Positions 34,739-43,479 of a DNA stretch of 64,000 nucleotides are shown piece by piece; position 1 is the stretch's first letter, and every line of letters starts with the position of its first letter. The stretch spans positions 372,001 to 436,000 of the forward strand of contig CAJTKX010000001.1 in the NCBI GenBank assembly GCA_910577055.1, in the 5' to 3' direction. Under the pieces are notes generated by a model that saw nothing but the letters and a program-made list of their open reading frames with translations, did no database searches and was not told the origin of the DNA. The DNA comes from an uncultured Christensenella sp. (GTDB taxonomy: Bacteria; Bacillota; Clostridia; Christensenellales; Borkfalkiaceae). A program made the position numbers and the translations under genes.

Positions 34739-37252
34739 TCAGTTTGTATCCGAACGGAAAACGAATTCGTCGTCCTTGACGTCCACCGTCACGGTTTCGC
34801 CCGCCAAAATGTGGTTTGCCAAAATTTCGTCGGAAAGTCTATCCTCTATACGCTTTTGCACAATCCTTTTTAGAGGACGCGCGCCGTACATATCGTTATA
34901 GCCCTCGTCTAAAAGTTTATCCATTGCCGCGTCCGAAATATTCAAGATAATATTTCTGTCTTTAAGCCTTGCCGAAAGCCCGTCGATAATCTTATAACAG
35001 ATTTTGCCCGCCTCTTCCTTGGTGAGCTTGCGGAAAATGATTATATCGTCAAGTCTGTTCAAAAACTCGGGTTTGAACTGCTCTTTAAGCGCCTCGTTTA
35101 TATTGTCCTTCATATTGTCGTAACCAGCGTCCGCCTCGTCACCCGAGGTGAAACCGAAGTTTGACATCTTTTTAATTTGACTTGCGCCGACGTTGGAAGT
35201 CATTATTATAATGGTGTTTTTGAAATTGACTACCCTGCCCTTGCTGTCCGTAAGTCTGCCGTCGTCAAGAATTTGCAAAAGAATATTGAAAACGTCGGGG
35301 TGGGCTTTTTCAACCTCGTCAAACAAAACTACCGAATAGGGCTTTCTTCTTACCCGTTCGGAAAGCTGTCCGCCGTTGTTGTCGTCGTAGCCGATATATC
35401 CCGGGGGCGCGCCGATAAGCTTTGATACCGAGTGCTTTTCCATAAACTCGGACATATCCATTCTTATCATAAGCCGCTCGTCGCCGAACATAACCTCGGC
35501 AAGGGCTTTGGCAAGGTCGGTTTTACCGACGCCGGTAGGACCTACGAAAATGAACGAGCCGATTGGCTTATTCGGTTCGTTAAGCCCCGCACGGGCGCGG
35601 CGTATTGCCTTGGAAACGGCGGTGACCGCCTCGTCTTGACCGATAATGCGCTTGTGCAAATTCTCTTCGAGGTGCAAAAGCTTTTCGCTTTCTTGCTCGG
35701 TGAGTTTAACTACGGGCACGCCCGTCCAGCTGCTGACAATGTCGGCTATTTCGTTGCTGCCGATGTTCGGCGCGGTGGTCTGCTTTTCACCTTTCCAATC
35801 GGAAGTAAGCTTTTTAATTTGCTCTTGCACTTCGGTGATTTCATCTACAAGCTTTTGCGCCTGTGTGTAATTTTCCCCCTTGGCGGCTTTGTTCTTTTCA
35901 AGGTTTAAACGTTTTAACTTTTCTTCGAGTTCCTTAACCTCTTCGGGGCTGTTAAGGCTGTTAAGGCGCGCACGCGAAGCCGCCTCGTCGATAAGATCAA
36001 TCGCCTTGTCCGGCAAAAATCTGTCGGTGATATATCTGTGCGAAAGGGTTGCCGCGGCGATAATCGCCTCGTCGGTGATTACTACTTTATGGTGCGCCTC
36101 GTACTTGTCGCGGAGTCCGCGCAAAATCGAAACGGTGTCGTCTACGGTCGGTTCGTCCACTTGCACGGGGGTAAAACGACGTTCGAGCGCCGCGTCCTTT
36201 TCAATATATTTTCTGTATTCTTCCAACGTGGTTGCGCCTATGGTTTGCAACTCTCCGCGGGCAAGCATAGGCTTTAATATGTTCGCCGCGTCCATATTGC
36301 CGTCTGAAGTTGCACCCGCGCCCACGATTTGGTGAATTTCGTCTATAAACAGAATTACGTTGCCGCTATTCTTTATAGAGTTGATAGCGTTTTTAAGCCG
36401 CTCCTCGAAGTCGCCGCGGTACTTCGCGCCCGCAACCATTGACGAGAGGTCAAGCGAAAAAACTATTTTATTCTTCAAAAGGTCGGGCACTTCATTTTTG
36501 ACTATCGCTTGCGCAAGCCCTTCGACTACCGCGGACTTACCTACGCCCGGCTCGCCTATCAAGACGGGATTGTTTTTGGTGCGGCGGGATAATACTTGAA
36601 TGATTTTGTCTATCTCTTTCTTTCTGCCTATAACGGGGTCGATTTTACCCTCGCGCGCTTTTTGGGTCAAATCCGCGCCGTACTGCAAAATATTTTTGTC
36701 AAGCGCGGACGTGCTTTTGCTCTCTTTCTTCTTTGGCGCGCTGCTTGCGGGGGCGGTAAATAAGTTTTCAAACATATTCAACGGGTCGCTGTCGTCCTCT
36801 TCCTCGGTTTCGGGCAAGGAGCCGGACAGCGCAAGCTCGATTTTGCTTGAAAGCTTGGCAAGGTTAACGCCCAACGCGCGCAGAATACGCATTGCAAGGC
36901 ACTCTGTCGAGGACATAACCGATAAAAGCATATGCTCGGTGCCCGCCAAGCTGTCCTCGCCGCTTATGTCAATGGAAAGCTCCAACGCTCGCTCAATCAT
37001 ATGCTTGGTGCGGGGCGTGTAGCCGTTGATATTGGAATGACGGTCTATCGAGCGTGCAAAATATTCGCGATAAGCGGGCTCGGATACCTCGCAAGAGGTA
37101 AGTATTTTATAAGCCGTGCAGTCGGGGCAATTTAGCATAGCGAATACTATGTGCTCACTGCCTATATAACTGCTGCCGTAAAGCTTTGCCGCTTCTTCCG
37201 CAACCGAAATGACTTGCTGTAAATTGTCGGTAAATTTATTTATATATTCCAC
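34739..37252 (-). CDS. clpC: ATP-dependent Clp protease ATP-binding subunit ClpC
   Basis: The 837-residue Hsp100 unfoldase has a Clp N-terminal double repeat (residues 1-150), AAA-1 with GEPGVGKSA, a UVR-type coiled middle domain (EELEEKLKRLNLEKNKA region near 430), AAA-2 with GPTGVGKTD near 560, and a C-terminal D2-small domain. It delivers McsB-phosphorylated or adaptor-bound proteins to ClpP. It follows mcsB by 19 nt. Confidence 0.96.
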   Translation of the reverse strand: MEYINKFTDNLQQVISVAEEAAKLYGSSYIGSEHIVFAMLNCPDCTAYKILTSCEVSEPAYREYFARSIDRHSNINGYTPRTKHMIERALELSIDISGEDSLAGTEHMLLSVMSSTECLAMRILRALGVNLAKLSSKIELALSGSLPETEEEDDSDPLNMFENLFTAPASSAPKKKESKSTSALDKNILQYGADLTQKAREGKIDPVIGRKKEIDKIIQVLSRRTKNNPVLIGEPGVGKSAVVEGLAQAIVKNEVPDLLKNKIVFSLDLSSMVAGAKYRGDFEERLKNAINSIKNSGNVILFIDEIHQIVGAGATSDGNMDAANILKPMLARGELQTIGATTLEEYRKYIEKDAALERRFTPVQVDEPTVDDTVSILRGLRDKYEAHHKVVITDEAIIAAATLSHRYITDRFLPDKAIDLIDEAASRARLNSLNSPEEVKELEEKLKRLNLEKNKAAKGENYTQAQKLVDEITEVQEQIKKLTSDWKGEKQTTAPNIGSNEIADIVSSWTGVPVVKLTEQESEKLLHLEENLHKRIIGQDEAVTAVSKAIRRARAGLNEPNKPIGSFIFVGPTGVGKTDLAKALAEVMFGDERLMIRMDMSEFMEKHSVSKLIGAPPGYIGYDDNNGGQLSERVRRKPYSVVLFDEVEKAHPDVFNILLQILDDGRLTDSKGRVVNFKNTIIIMTSNVGASQIKKMSNFGFTSGDEADAGYDNMKDNINEALKEQFKPEFLNRLDDIIIFRKLTKEEAGKICYKIIDGLSARLKDRNIILNISDAAMDKLLDEGYNDMYGARPLKRIVQKRIEDRLSDEILANHILAGETVTVDVKDDEFVFRSDTN

Positions 37253-37271
37253 TGTGAACTCCTCCTTGATT

Positions 37272-38282
37272 TTAGCGCTTAACGTGCTTTTTTAAATATT
37301 TTGCCGTATATTGCGCGCGGTAAACGTCGCGTTCGACGGGCGTAAGTTCCATTTCGGCGGCGGCGTTTATGTTCGACGGGCGCATATTCACGCAAAGCTC
37401 GTCAATTAACGAAACGTCTTCAAGATTAATGTAGCCGAGGCACGCACCCAATTTCACGCTCGAAGAATAACGGATAAGCTCGTCGCAAGTAAGCTTTGCG
37501 CAGTTGGTAAGTATTCCGTAAGAACGCAGACAGTCGTCTTGAATTTCAAGCGCGGACGGACCGTTTTTCAAATTTTGGCGCTGAGCGTCCTCGATTACGC
37601 AAATTTTTTCAACCACTTCCTTGACTTGGGAAATAATATACTCTTCCGTAACCCCGAGGGTAACTTCGTTACTGATTTGGTATAAATACCCCTCCGCTTG
37701 ACTGCCCTCGCCGTAAATTCCTCGGACGGTAAGTCCCAAGTGCGATATGCTTTTTATTGCCCTTGGCATAAATCCGTTTATCGTCATTGCGGGAAGAAAC
37801 AGCATAACAGAAGCCCTAAGCCCCGTGCCGAGGTTGGTGGGGCACGCCGTCAAAAAGCCGAGCTGCTCGTCGTAAGCGAATTTCATCGATTTTGCTATGT
37901 GGTTGTCAATCTCGGACATAGTGTCGTAGGCAAGATTTAAGTCGTAACCTTTAACTATGCACTGTTCGCGCAGGTGGTCCTCCTCGTTAATCATTATGGA
38001 TACGTTTTCCTCGCGGTTAATAAGCGCGGCGGAATATTTCTTGGTCTTGATTAGGTTAGGGCTTATTAGATGATTTTCTTTAAGCGACAGCGCTTCCGCC
38101 TCTGAAATTCCGTCCATAAAATAAAGCTTGAATTCGTCCAATCTTGACAGCCCCGACGTGACGTGGCGGATAATTTCCTTTGCTTGCTTTTCGTCCTTTA
38201 AGTGGGACGGGAAAGGATAACCTTCAAGGTTGCGGGCAAGGCGCACACGGGTCGAAACGACGGTTTTATCGAAATCAGCCAT
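37272..38282 (-). CDS. mcsB: Protein arginine kinase McsB
   Basis: The 336-residue phosphagen-kinase-type enzyme has STRVRLARNLEGYPFP at the N-terminus and the signature TACPTNLGTGLRASVML in the centre. It phosphorylates arginines to mark proteins for ClpCP. It overlaps mcsA by 8 nt and precedes clpC. Confidence 0.95.
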   Translation of the reverse strand: MADFDKTVVSTRVRLARNLEGYPFPSHLKDEKQAKEIIRHVTSGLSRLDEFKLYFMDGISEAEALSLKENHLISPNLIKTKKYSAALINREENVSIMINEEDHLREQCIVKGYDLNLAYDTMSEIDNHIAKSMKFAYDEQLGFLTACPTNLGTGLRASVMLFLPAMTINGFMPRAIKSISHLGLTVRGIYGEGSQAEGYLYQISNEVTLGVTEEYIISQVKEVVEKICVIEDAQRQNLKNGPSALEIQDDCLRSYGILTNCAKLTCDELIRYSSSVKLGACLGYINLEDVSLIDELCVNMRPSNINAAAEMELTPVERDVYRAQYTAKYLKKHVKR

Positions 38283-38760
38283 TGTCGTTACCCCCGTACA
38301 ACGTCTTGTTTATCTCATATATGCGTTTATTAAGTCTGCCCGCCTCGGCGTAGCGTTTTTCGCGCAAGGCGGTTTCAAGCTGCTCTTGCAAAGCCTTTAA
38401 ACGTCTGTGAAGCCCCAACTCGTCGTTGTTGGTGCCTACCTTGCCGACGTGCTCGACTTTGCCTTGTATTGCGTGAATTGCGGGAAGAAGCTCTTCCTTG
38501 AAAACGTCGTAACAGCTTGCGCAGCCTAAAAGCCCGCTTCTTTCGTAGTCGGCGTAAGTGGTGCCGCACACGGGGCAGACCTTTTTGGGCGCGGTTGAGC
38601 CGAAAAGCCACGCGCAGACGTTCTCGCTCATTTTTGAGTGAAGCTCGCCGTACATTTCTTGACTGCACTTTGCGCAGAGGTGGCTTTCGAACTTTTCACC
38701 GTTAATTATCTCAACGTAGTTTTCTGTTGCTACGTTCTTTTTGCAGCGTTGACAAAGCAT
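38275..38760 (-). CDS. mcsA: McsA, activator of McsB (zinc-finger/UVR protein)
   Basis: The 161 residues carry CQRCKKNVA and CAKC (first zinc finger), CPVCGTTY and CASCYDVF (second), and a C-terminal UVR motif (LKALQEQLETALREKRYAEAGRL). It activates McsB and binds ClpC. First of three genes; ctsR, usually just upstream, is absent here. Confidence 0.93.
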   Translation of the reverse strand: MLCQRCKKNVATENYVEIINGEKFESHLCAKCSQEMYGELHSKMSENVCAWLFGSTAPKKVCPVCGTTYADYERSGLLGCASCYDVFKEELLPAIHAIQGKVEHVGKVGTNNDELGLHRRLKALQEQLETALREKRYAEAGRLNKRIYEINKTLYGGNDNG

Positions 38761-38781
38761 TTTTTCTTTTCCTTCCCTTAT

Positions 38782-38809
38782 ATTATAATAAAATTTTTAG
38801 GCCGGTAAA
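38782..38809 (-). promoter_or_regulatory. Promoter of mcsA-mcsB-clpC
   Basis: On the minus strand TTTACC (38809-38804), 16-bp spacer, TATAAT (38787-38782), then GGAAGGAAAAG before the ATG. No CtsR heptamer repeats and no CIRCE element are visible. Confidence 0.55.
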
Positions 38810-38848
38810 CAAATTTATAAAAAATTGTAATTTTTTTACTCAATTAAA

Positions 38849-38877
38849 TTGAATATTCGAGCTTTGCGTGTTATAAT
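38849..38877 (+). promoter_or_regulatory. Promoter of the NifU-like/GGGtGRT pair
   Basis: TTGAAT (38849-38854), 17-bp spacer, TATAAT (38872-38877); CGGAGG follows before the ATG at 38919. Confidence 0.7.
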
Positions 38878-38918
38878 GAACAATGTTAAATCAAAAAAAA
38901 CGGAGGTTTGTTTAAGTA

Positions 38919-39647
38919 ATGCAATATTCAAAAGATATAGAGAATATGATTTGCGTTGCAAAAGGCGTGTCCGGCAGATTCGAACACGGACCCGCACCCA
39001 TTCCCGAAGAAGGTCAATGGATACAGGCAAAGGAAATCAAGGACATCAAGGGTTTTACGCACGGCATCGGCTGGTGCGCCCCTCAACAAGGCGCGTGCAA
39101 GCTGTCTTTGAACGTTAAAGACGGCGTAATCGAAGAGGCTTTGGTAGAAACGATAGGCTGCTCGGGTATGACCCACTCTGCTGCTATGGCGGCGGAAATT
39201 CTTCCCGGCAAAACCATTTTGGAAGCCCTCAACACCGACCTTGTTTGCGATGCGATTAATACCGCTATGCGTGAACTGTTCTTGCAAATAGTTTACGGCA
39301 GAACGCAGTCGGCTTTCTCCGAGGACGGGCTTACTATCGGCGCGGGACTCGAAGATTTAGGCAAAGGACTCCGCTCGCAAGTCGGCACAATGTACGGCAC
39401 AAAGTTAAAGGGCGTTAGATACCTTGAAATGGCTGAAGGCTACGTTATCGCGCTCGCCCTCGATAAAAATAACGAAGTTTGCGGATATAAGTTCGTTTCC
39501 CTCGGCAAGATGACCGACTTTATCAAGAAAGGGCTTTCTCCCCTCGAAGCTTACGACAAGGCTATCGGAACTTACGGCAGATACTCGAAAGAAAGCGGCG
39601 CCGTCAAGTACATTGACCCCAGAACGGACAAGGAGGTTGAGGCATAA
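38919..39647 (+). CDS. NifU/IscU-like iron-sulfur scaffold-type protein
   Basis: The 242-residue protein has an N-terminal half resembling NifU/IscU folds, with cysteines in GWCAPQQGACKLS, TIGCSGMTHSAAM and LVCDAIN placed like the three cluster ligands. The C-terminal ~100 residues (YGTKLKGVRYLEMAEGYV, then KYIDPRTDKEVEA) are an extension not in standard IscU. Cluster binding is inferred from family. It is translationally coupled to the GGGtGRT gene (TAATG overlap). Confidence 0.75.
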   Translation: MQYSKDIENMICVAKGVSGRFEHGPAPIPEEGQWIQAKEIKDIKGFTHGIGWCAPQQGACKLSLNVKDGVIEEALVETIGCSGMTHSAAMAAEILPGKTILEALNTDLVCDAINTAMRELFLQIVYGRTQSAFSEDGLTIGAGLEDLGKGLRSQVGTMYGTKLKGVRYLEMAEGYVIALALDKNNEVCGYKFVSLGKMTDFIKKGLSPLEAYDKAIGTYGRYSKESGAVKYIDPRTDKEVEA

Positions 39648-40648
39648 TGGCTCTTTTTGAAAGTTACGAAAGACGCGAGAAAAAAATTCTCGGCGTGTTG
39701 AAAGAATACGGTATTAAATCTATCGAAGAATGTAAAGACATTACCTTGAAAAAGGGTATCGATGTAGACAAGATTGTTCGCGGCACACAGCCTATCTGTT
39801 TTGAAAATGCGGTTTGGGCTTACACCGTGGGCGCGGCTATCGCAATAAAGAGCGGCTGCAAGAAAGCCGCAGACGCAGCGACTAAAATCGGCGTGGGCTT
39901 GCAAAGCTTTTGTATCCCCGGTTCGGTTGCCGAAAACAGAAAAGTAGGCGAAGGTCACGGCAACCTTGCTTCTATGCTTCTTTCCGAAGATACGGACTGC
40001 TTCTGCTTCCTTGCGGGGCACGAATCTTTCGCAGCGGCGGAAGGCGCAATTAAAATTGCAGAAAACGCAAACAAAGTCCGCACTAAGCCTTTAAGAGTTA
40101 TTTTGAACGGCTTGGGCAAGGACGCGGCGTATATCATTTCCAGAATTAACGGCTTTACCTATTGCAGAACGGCATTCGACCCCTACACCGAAACGGTTAA
40201 GGTCGTTGACAGCGTCGCTTTCTCCGACGGTCCCAGAGCAAAGGTAAAATGCTACGGTGCGGACAACGTGCCCGAGGGCGTTGCGATTATGAAGATGGAG
40301 AACGTTTCCGTATCCATTACGGGCAACTCCACTAACCCCACCCGTTTCCAACACCCCGTTGCGGGCACCTATAAAAAATGGTGCGTTGAAAACGGCGTGA
40401 AGTACTTCTCCGTTGCGTCCGGCGGCGGCACGGGTAGAACCCTCCACCCCGACAATATGGCTGCGGGTCCTTCCTCCTACGGCATGACGGACACGATGGG
40501 CAGAATGCACTCCGACGCGCAATTCGCAGGCTCGTCCTCTGTTCCCGCTCACGTTGAAATGATGGGCTTAATCGGTATGGGCAACAACCCTATGGTAGGC
40601 GCAACGGTTGCCGTTGCGGTTGCCGTTCAGGAAGCTATGACGAAGTAA
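39647..40648 (+). CDS. GGGtGRT-family protein of unknown function
   Basis: The 333-residue protein carries the family-defining motif SGGGTGRTLHPDN near residue 265. Other features include CFCFLAGHESFAAAEGA, VSITGNSTNPTRFQHPVAGTY and a Gly/Met-rich C-terminus (MGLIGMGNNPMVGATVAV). The family is named for the motif, is widespread in anaerobes and, to my knowledge, has no assigned biochemical role. Its coupling to a NifU-like gene suggests an iron-sulfur or metallocofactor context. Ends at a UUCG-loop terminator. Confidence 0.85.
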   Translation: MALFESYERREKKILGVLKEYGIKSIEECKDITLKKGIDVDKIVRGTQPICFENAVWAYTVGAAIAIKSGCKKAADAATKIGVGLQSFCIPGSVAENRKVGEGHGNLASMLLSEDTDCFCFLAGHESFAAAEGAIKIAENANKVRTKPLRVILNGLGKDAAYIISRINGFTYCRTAFDPYTETVKVVDSVAFSDGPRAKVKCYGADNVPEGVAIMKMENVSVSITGNSTNPTRFQHPVAGTYKKWCVENGVKYFSVASGGGTGRTLHPDNMAAGPSSYGMTDTMGRMHSDAQFAGSSSVPAHVEMMGLIGMGNNPMVGATVAVAVAVQEAMTK

Positions 40649-40693
40649 GAAAACACAATATGTAGTGTTTTTAGTAAATTTAATACTATATTT

Positions 40694-40720
40694 AGCGGTT
40701 TCTTCGGAAACCGCTTTTTT
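40694..40720 (+). terminator. Terminator after the GGGtGRT gene
   Basis: A 9-bp stem (AGCGGTTTC and complement) with a TTCG loop and T-run. Confidence 0.88.
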
Positions 40721-40756
40721 ATACCTATGGTAACCATAGGCATAAAATGACCCCTA

Positions 40757-40960
40757 TGTACACCATTATGTTGACACGGACGAAAAAATGTTGACACGGA
40801 ATTAAGAAATTTCCTACGATTTTTTGATAAAAATGTTGACACGGAATTAAATGTTGACACGGACGAAAAAATGTTGACACAGACTTTATTTTTTAATGTT
40901 GACACAAAACTCGATGTTGACACAGTTTATGTTGACACGATGTTGACATAATGATGTACA
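40757..40960. mobile_element. 204-bp array of nine ATGTTGACAY repeats within terminal inverted repeats
   Basis: Nine direct copies of ATGTTGACAC (the last ends in T) begin at 40768, 40788, 40833, 40851, 40871, 40896, 40914, 40929 and 40940. They are bracketed by TGTACACCATTATG (40757-40770) and CATAATGATGTACA (40947-40960), a 13/14 inverted repeat. Spacings (11-45 bp) are irregular. It lies between two converging gene ends, so it cannot be the promoter region of a neighbour. Multiple TGTCAACA-type sites are typical of transposase-binding ends in IS21-like elements, but no transposase is present. A non-autonomous remnant is the best guess. The palindrome CCTATGGTAACCATAGG lies just outside at 40724. 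Confidence 0.6.
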
Positions 40961-41183
40961 CGGTTTTTTAATACAAAAAAATAGGTGCATTTTATATGCA
41001 CCTATAAATCATATCCGATGAAAAACATAGCATACCTATTGATAGAGTGAATAATGCAACAGAAATGCTAGTAAATATTAATGTTTGTTTAAATATATTT
41101 TTTAATTCATATATAAAAATTTTAAGGTCGCTCATTATTATTTTTAAATAAAGTATAAAGCCGAACTATAGTTCGGCTTTATA
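40961..41183. other. AT-rich intergenic patch
   Basis: No gene. It contains a hairpin ATAGGTGCAT/ATGCACCTAT near 40980-41006. A perfect 34-bp palindrome (41152-41185, half-arm AGTATAAAGCCGAACTA) ends the lipoprotein gene on the minus strand. Base composition is much lower in GC than flanking core genes, suggesting an inserted segment. Confidence 0.6.
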
Positions 41184-41573
41184 CTATTGCAAAATATATA
41201 TTTTTTCTTGAAGAATTAATTGATTAAGGTAATTATACTCAATCATTAGACTAATTTGGTAAGATGTATTAACCATCAAAGAATCCCAGTCTTCCACAAA
41301 ATAATAATCATGAATGCAATTCATTTCAGTATTTAATTCTGTGATGTCTACTTCTATCTTGTTTGCTTCCAAAAATGATTTCAAATCAGAAAAATCAATA
41401 TTGTGAAACGCTAAACTTGACTGATCTATTATTTCTATATATTCTTCTTGGGAATCTTCAAGATAATAATTACCAACATTTATTGTAACTTCAGTATATC
41501 TACTACATTCCGAACATCCCGTAAAAAATACTGAAAAAATCATTAATAGTGAAATTACGACTATCTTTTTCAT
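41184..41573 (-). CDS. Small lipoprotein of unknown function
   Basis: The 129 residues have a short signal peptide and lipobox FFTGC (Cys near residue 20). The mature part is acidic with many Tyr/Ile/Glu. Codon use is AT-rich (AAT, ATT, TAT abundant), unlike neighbours, so it is likely foreign. No family recognised. Confidence 0.65.
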   Translation of the reverse strand: MKKIVVISLLMIFSVFFTGCSECSRYTEVTINVGNYYLEDSQEEYIEIIDQSSLAFHNIDFSDLKSFLEANKIEVDITELNTEMNCIHDYYFVEDWDSLMVNTSYQISLMIEYNYLNQLILQEKIYILQ

Positions 41574-42160
41574 TAGAGAATTATTTCAGGCTCTTAATTT
41601 AATTCTATAGCATGATTATATATTGTAAAATTTTAATTGTCAATATTTTCCACTATATTTTTTTAATTGACCGCAGCATTACCTTAAGCAACGAGATCCC
41701 CTTTGATCCCCGAAGAACTTTTACAAACAAGCAAGCCATTGTTACTACAATATTTGACTTCACCAAGATTGTTTTTACACATTCCTCCTACCATATTATC
41801 TACGGTAATGTTCATTTGATTTATACAATAAAGGATTTTTCCTCCACTCTCATTTTTCCACACTAACCAAGTAAAAATGACACCCCTAATACGGCGAGCA
41901 TTATGGCAACCAAGATTACTGTTTGCACACTATACACCGCAGTACCCAGCGCTTAAAAACTGCAATTGGCAACATTATTTTCATTACAAGAAATTTAATA
42001 ACGTCTATTGCGTCTTTATTTAAAAATTTAATTTTTTTCCCTATATAGCCGATTGCTATCATCAAGAATACAGGTAAAATTACTTTTAAGATATTCATAA
42101 CATAATAAAAACCATAGCCGCCATTATTTTGGAAGCTACGGCCTTATATCATAAAGTCTA
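41574..42160. other. Intergenic/degenerate stretch flanking the AEC pseudogene
   Basis: Outside the pseudogene (41863-42098) this region shows no convincing gene; a 43-codon minus-strand frame (41684-41815) lacks a ribosome site. A hairpin with T-tail (about 42110-42148) ends the 42161 gene. Confidence 0.5.
41863..42098 (-). pseudogene. Decayed AEC-family transporter fragment
   Basis: The first ~50 codons (MNILKVILPVFLMIAIGYIG, then FLNKDAIDVIKFLVMKIMLPIAVF) match the N-terminus of auxin-efflux-carrier-family permeases. After AVF a frameshift is needed; the other frame then reads ALGTAVYSVQTVILVAIML and ends at TAG (41865-41863). Only ~75 of ~310 expected residues remain. Confidence 0.7.
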
Positions 42161-43453
42161 TTATTGATTTTCAGTCTTGATATTTTTCTTTTTCTTATCG
42201 GCTATACACTCCATAGTTATATACAGAGCCGTACGCAAAAACAAAATGCACAAAAGTATTATTTCCGCCGCAGTGAATACCGCACCCCTTGCAAGGAAAA
42301 ACGAGAAAATAAACGTCAACAAAAACGTTATAATTGCGCTCCATAATTGAAACGAGCCGACAATTTTTATTGCGTCTACATATCTTGGACACTCCTCCAC
42401 TTTCAGCACTTTCAAAACCATAAAAGCAATGAGCGCCAAAAGTATGATTGCCAAAACATAAATTGCAACCGAACGGCTAAGGCTTATTATATAGACAAGA
42501 AAATTAAGTCCGGTTGCAGAGGCAAACGATTTCTTAATCATACCGTCTACATTGTTTTGCATTTCTGCCGAAGTCAAGCTGCCGCCGTTTATCGTACCGT
42601 CGGCAAGTTTATTGAAATAACCGCTGAATTCAACGGCAACACCGTTGTCGGTTTTAAACGCGCAGAAACATACGTTATCCAATACTGCAATGTATTTATC
42701 TATGTTCTCATATGTCGTCGGAGAAAGATAATAAGTTCTGAGCGTCGGCGCTTTACCGTACGCATCACCGGGCAAGCCGCTGTAATATGAACCGAAATAC
42801 AATTCGTATATACCGTTTGTATATTGCTTGGCAGAAATAGTATCGTCCGACAAGTCGGCTTTTAACTTACCGTATGCTTCGGAAACACTCTCGACATTAT
42901 TTAAATATTCTTCATATTCGGTCTGCTTTTCGGAAGGGTCTAACCATTCACCGCTGTAATTAACCGATAATGTGTAAGACTTCTTTTCTTCATCAGATAA
43001 TGAACGGTAAACGCTATAATCTATTTCTGTGTTGTCCGATTTTTTACACTGTACCGTAAAATCCGCGTAAGTTGTTTCGGCGGGTCTGGTATCTACAATG
43101 AGCTGATATCCGTTAACCGCGTATTGCTGCCCTTCGTTTAAAAGCGTGTTTACCCTTTCGCCGTCTTTTATGACTGCCGAAAGATAGCCGTCTTTAACAG
43201 ACAAGTCAATCCGACTTGATGAATTCTCATTGGCAAAAGCCGAGTACAAAAAGTCTTTAAAGTCATTTGAATTATTGTACTGTACGCTAAACGATGCGGC
43301 ATAACCCGCAACAAGTCCGCAACAGACTATTATAAACGTCAAAACAAAACTCAGAAGAGTGTTGAAAAAGCTGTGGTCGCCACCCTCCTTTGACAAACTG
43401 TGGGTAAAAAACCCCACAAAATAAAATTTTAGCCATTCAGTAAATTTCGACAT
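42161..43453 (-). CDS. Membrane protein of unknown function (DUF1189-like layout)
   Basis: The 430 residues have one N-terminal membrane helix (~30-55), a ~250-residue extracellular region and four C-terminal helices (~325-415). The final tail is Lys-rich. GGAAGG precedes the ATG. It is last in a nine-gene minus-strand train. Proteins of this shape occur beside carbohydrate ABC transporters in Clostridia, which fits the TOBE-like neighbour, but function is unknown. Confidence 0.6.
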   Translation of the reverse strand: MSKFTEWLKFYFVGFFTHSLSKEGGDHSFFNTLLSFVLTFIIVCCGLVAGYAASFSVQYNNSNDFKDFLYSAFANENSSSRIDLSVKDGYLSAVIKDGERVNTLLNEGQQYAVNGYQLIVDTRPAETTYADFTVQCKKSDNTEIDYSVYRSLSDEEKKSYTLSVNYSGEWLDPSEKQTEYEEYLNNVESVSEAYGKLKADLSDDTISAKQYTNGIYELYFGSYYSGLPGDAYGKAPTLRTYYLSPTTYENIDKYIAVLDNVCFCAFKTDNGVAVEFSGYFNKLADGTINGGSLTSAEMQNNVDGMIKKSFASATGLNFLVYIISLSRSVAIYVLAIILLALIAFMVLKVLKVEECPRYVDAIKIVGSFQLWSAIITFLLTFIFSFFLARGAVFTAAEIILLCILFLRTALYITMECIADKKKKNIKTENQ

Positions 43454-43479
43454 TTATACCTTCCATAAATAAGTTATTT

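Noticed and set aside
38761..38918. CtsR or CIRCE operator upstream of mcsA
   Set aside because: No GGTCAAA repeats and no TTAGCACTC-type palindrome were found.
40627..40923. 98-codon minus-strand frame across the TTGACA array (repeating VSTF)
   Set aside because: It reads the repeats themselves, lacks a ribosome site and has no family-like sequence; a by-product of the array.
40757..40960. CRISPR array
   Set aside because: Repeats are only 10 bp, spacing irregular (11-45 bp), and there are no cas genes.
41684..41815. 43-codon minus-strand frame with several cysteines
   Set aside because: No ribosome site, in a decayed AT-rich region, no recognisable homology.
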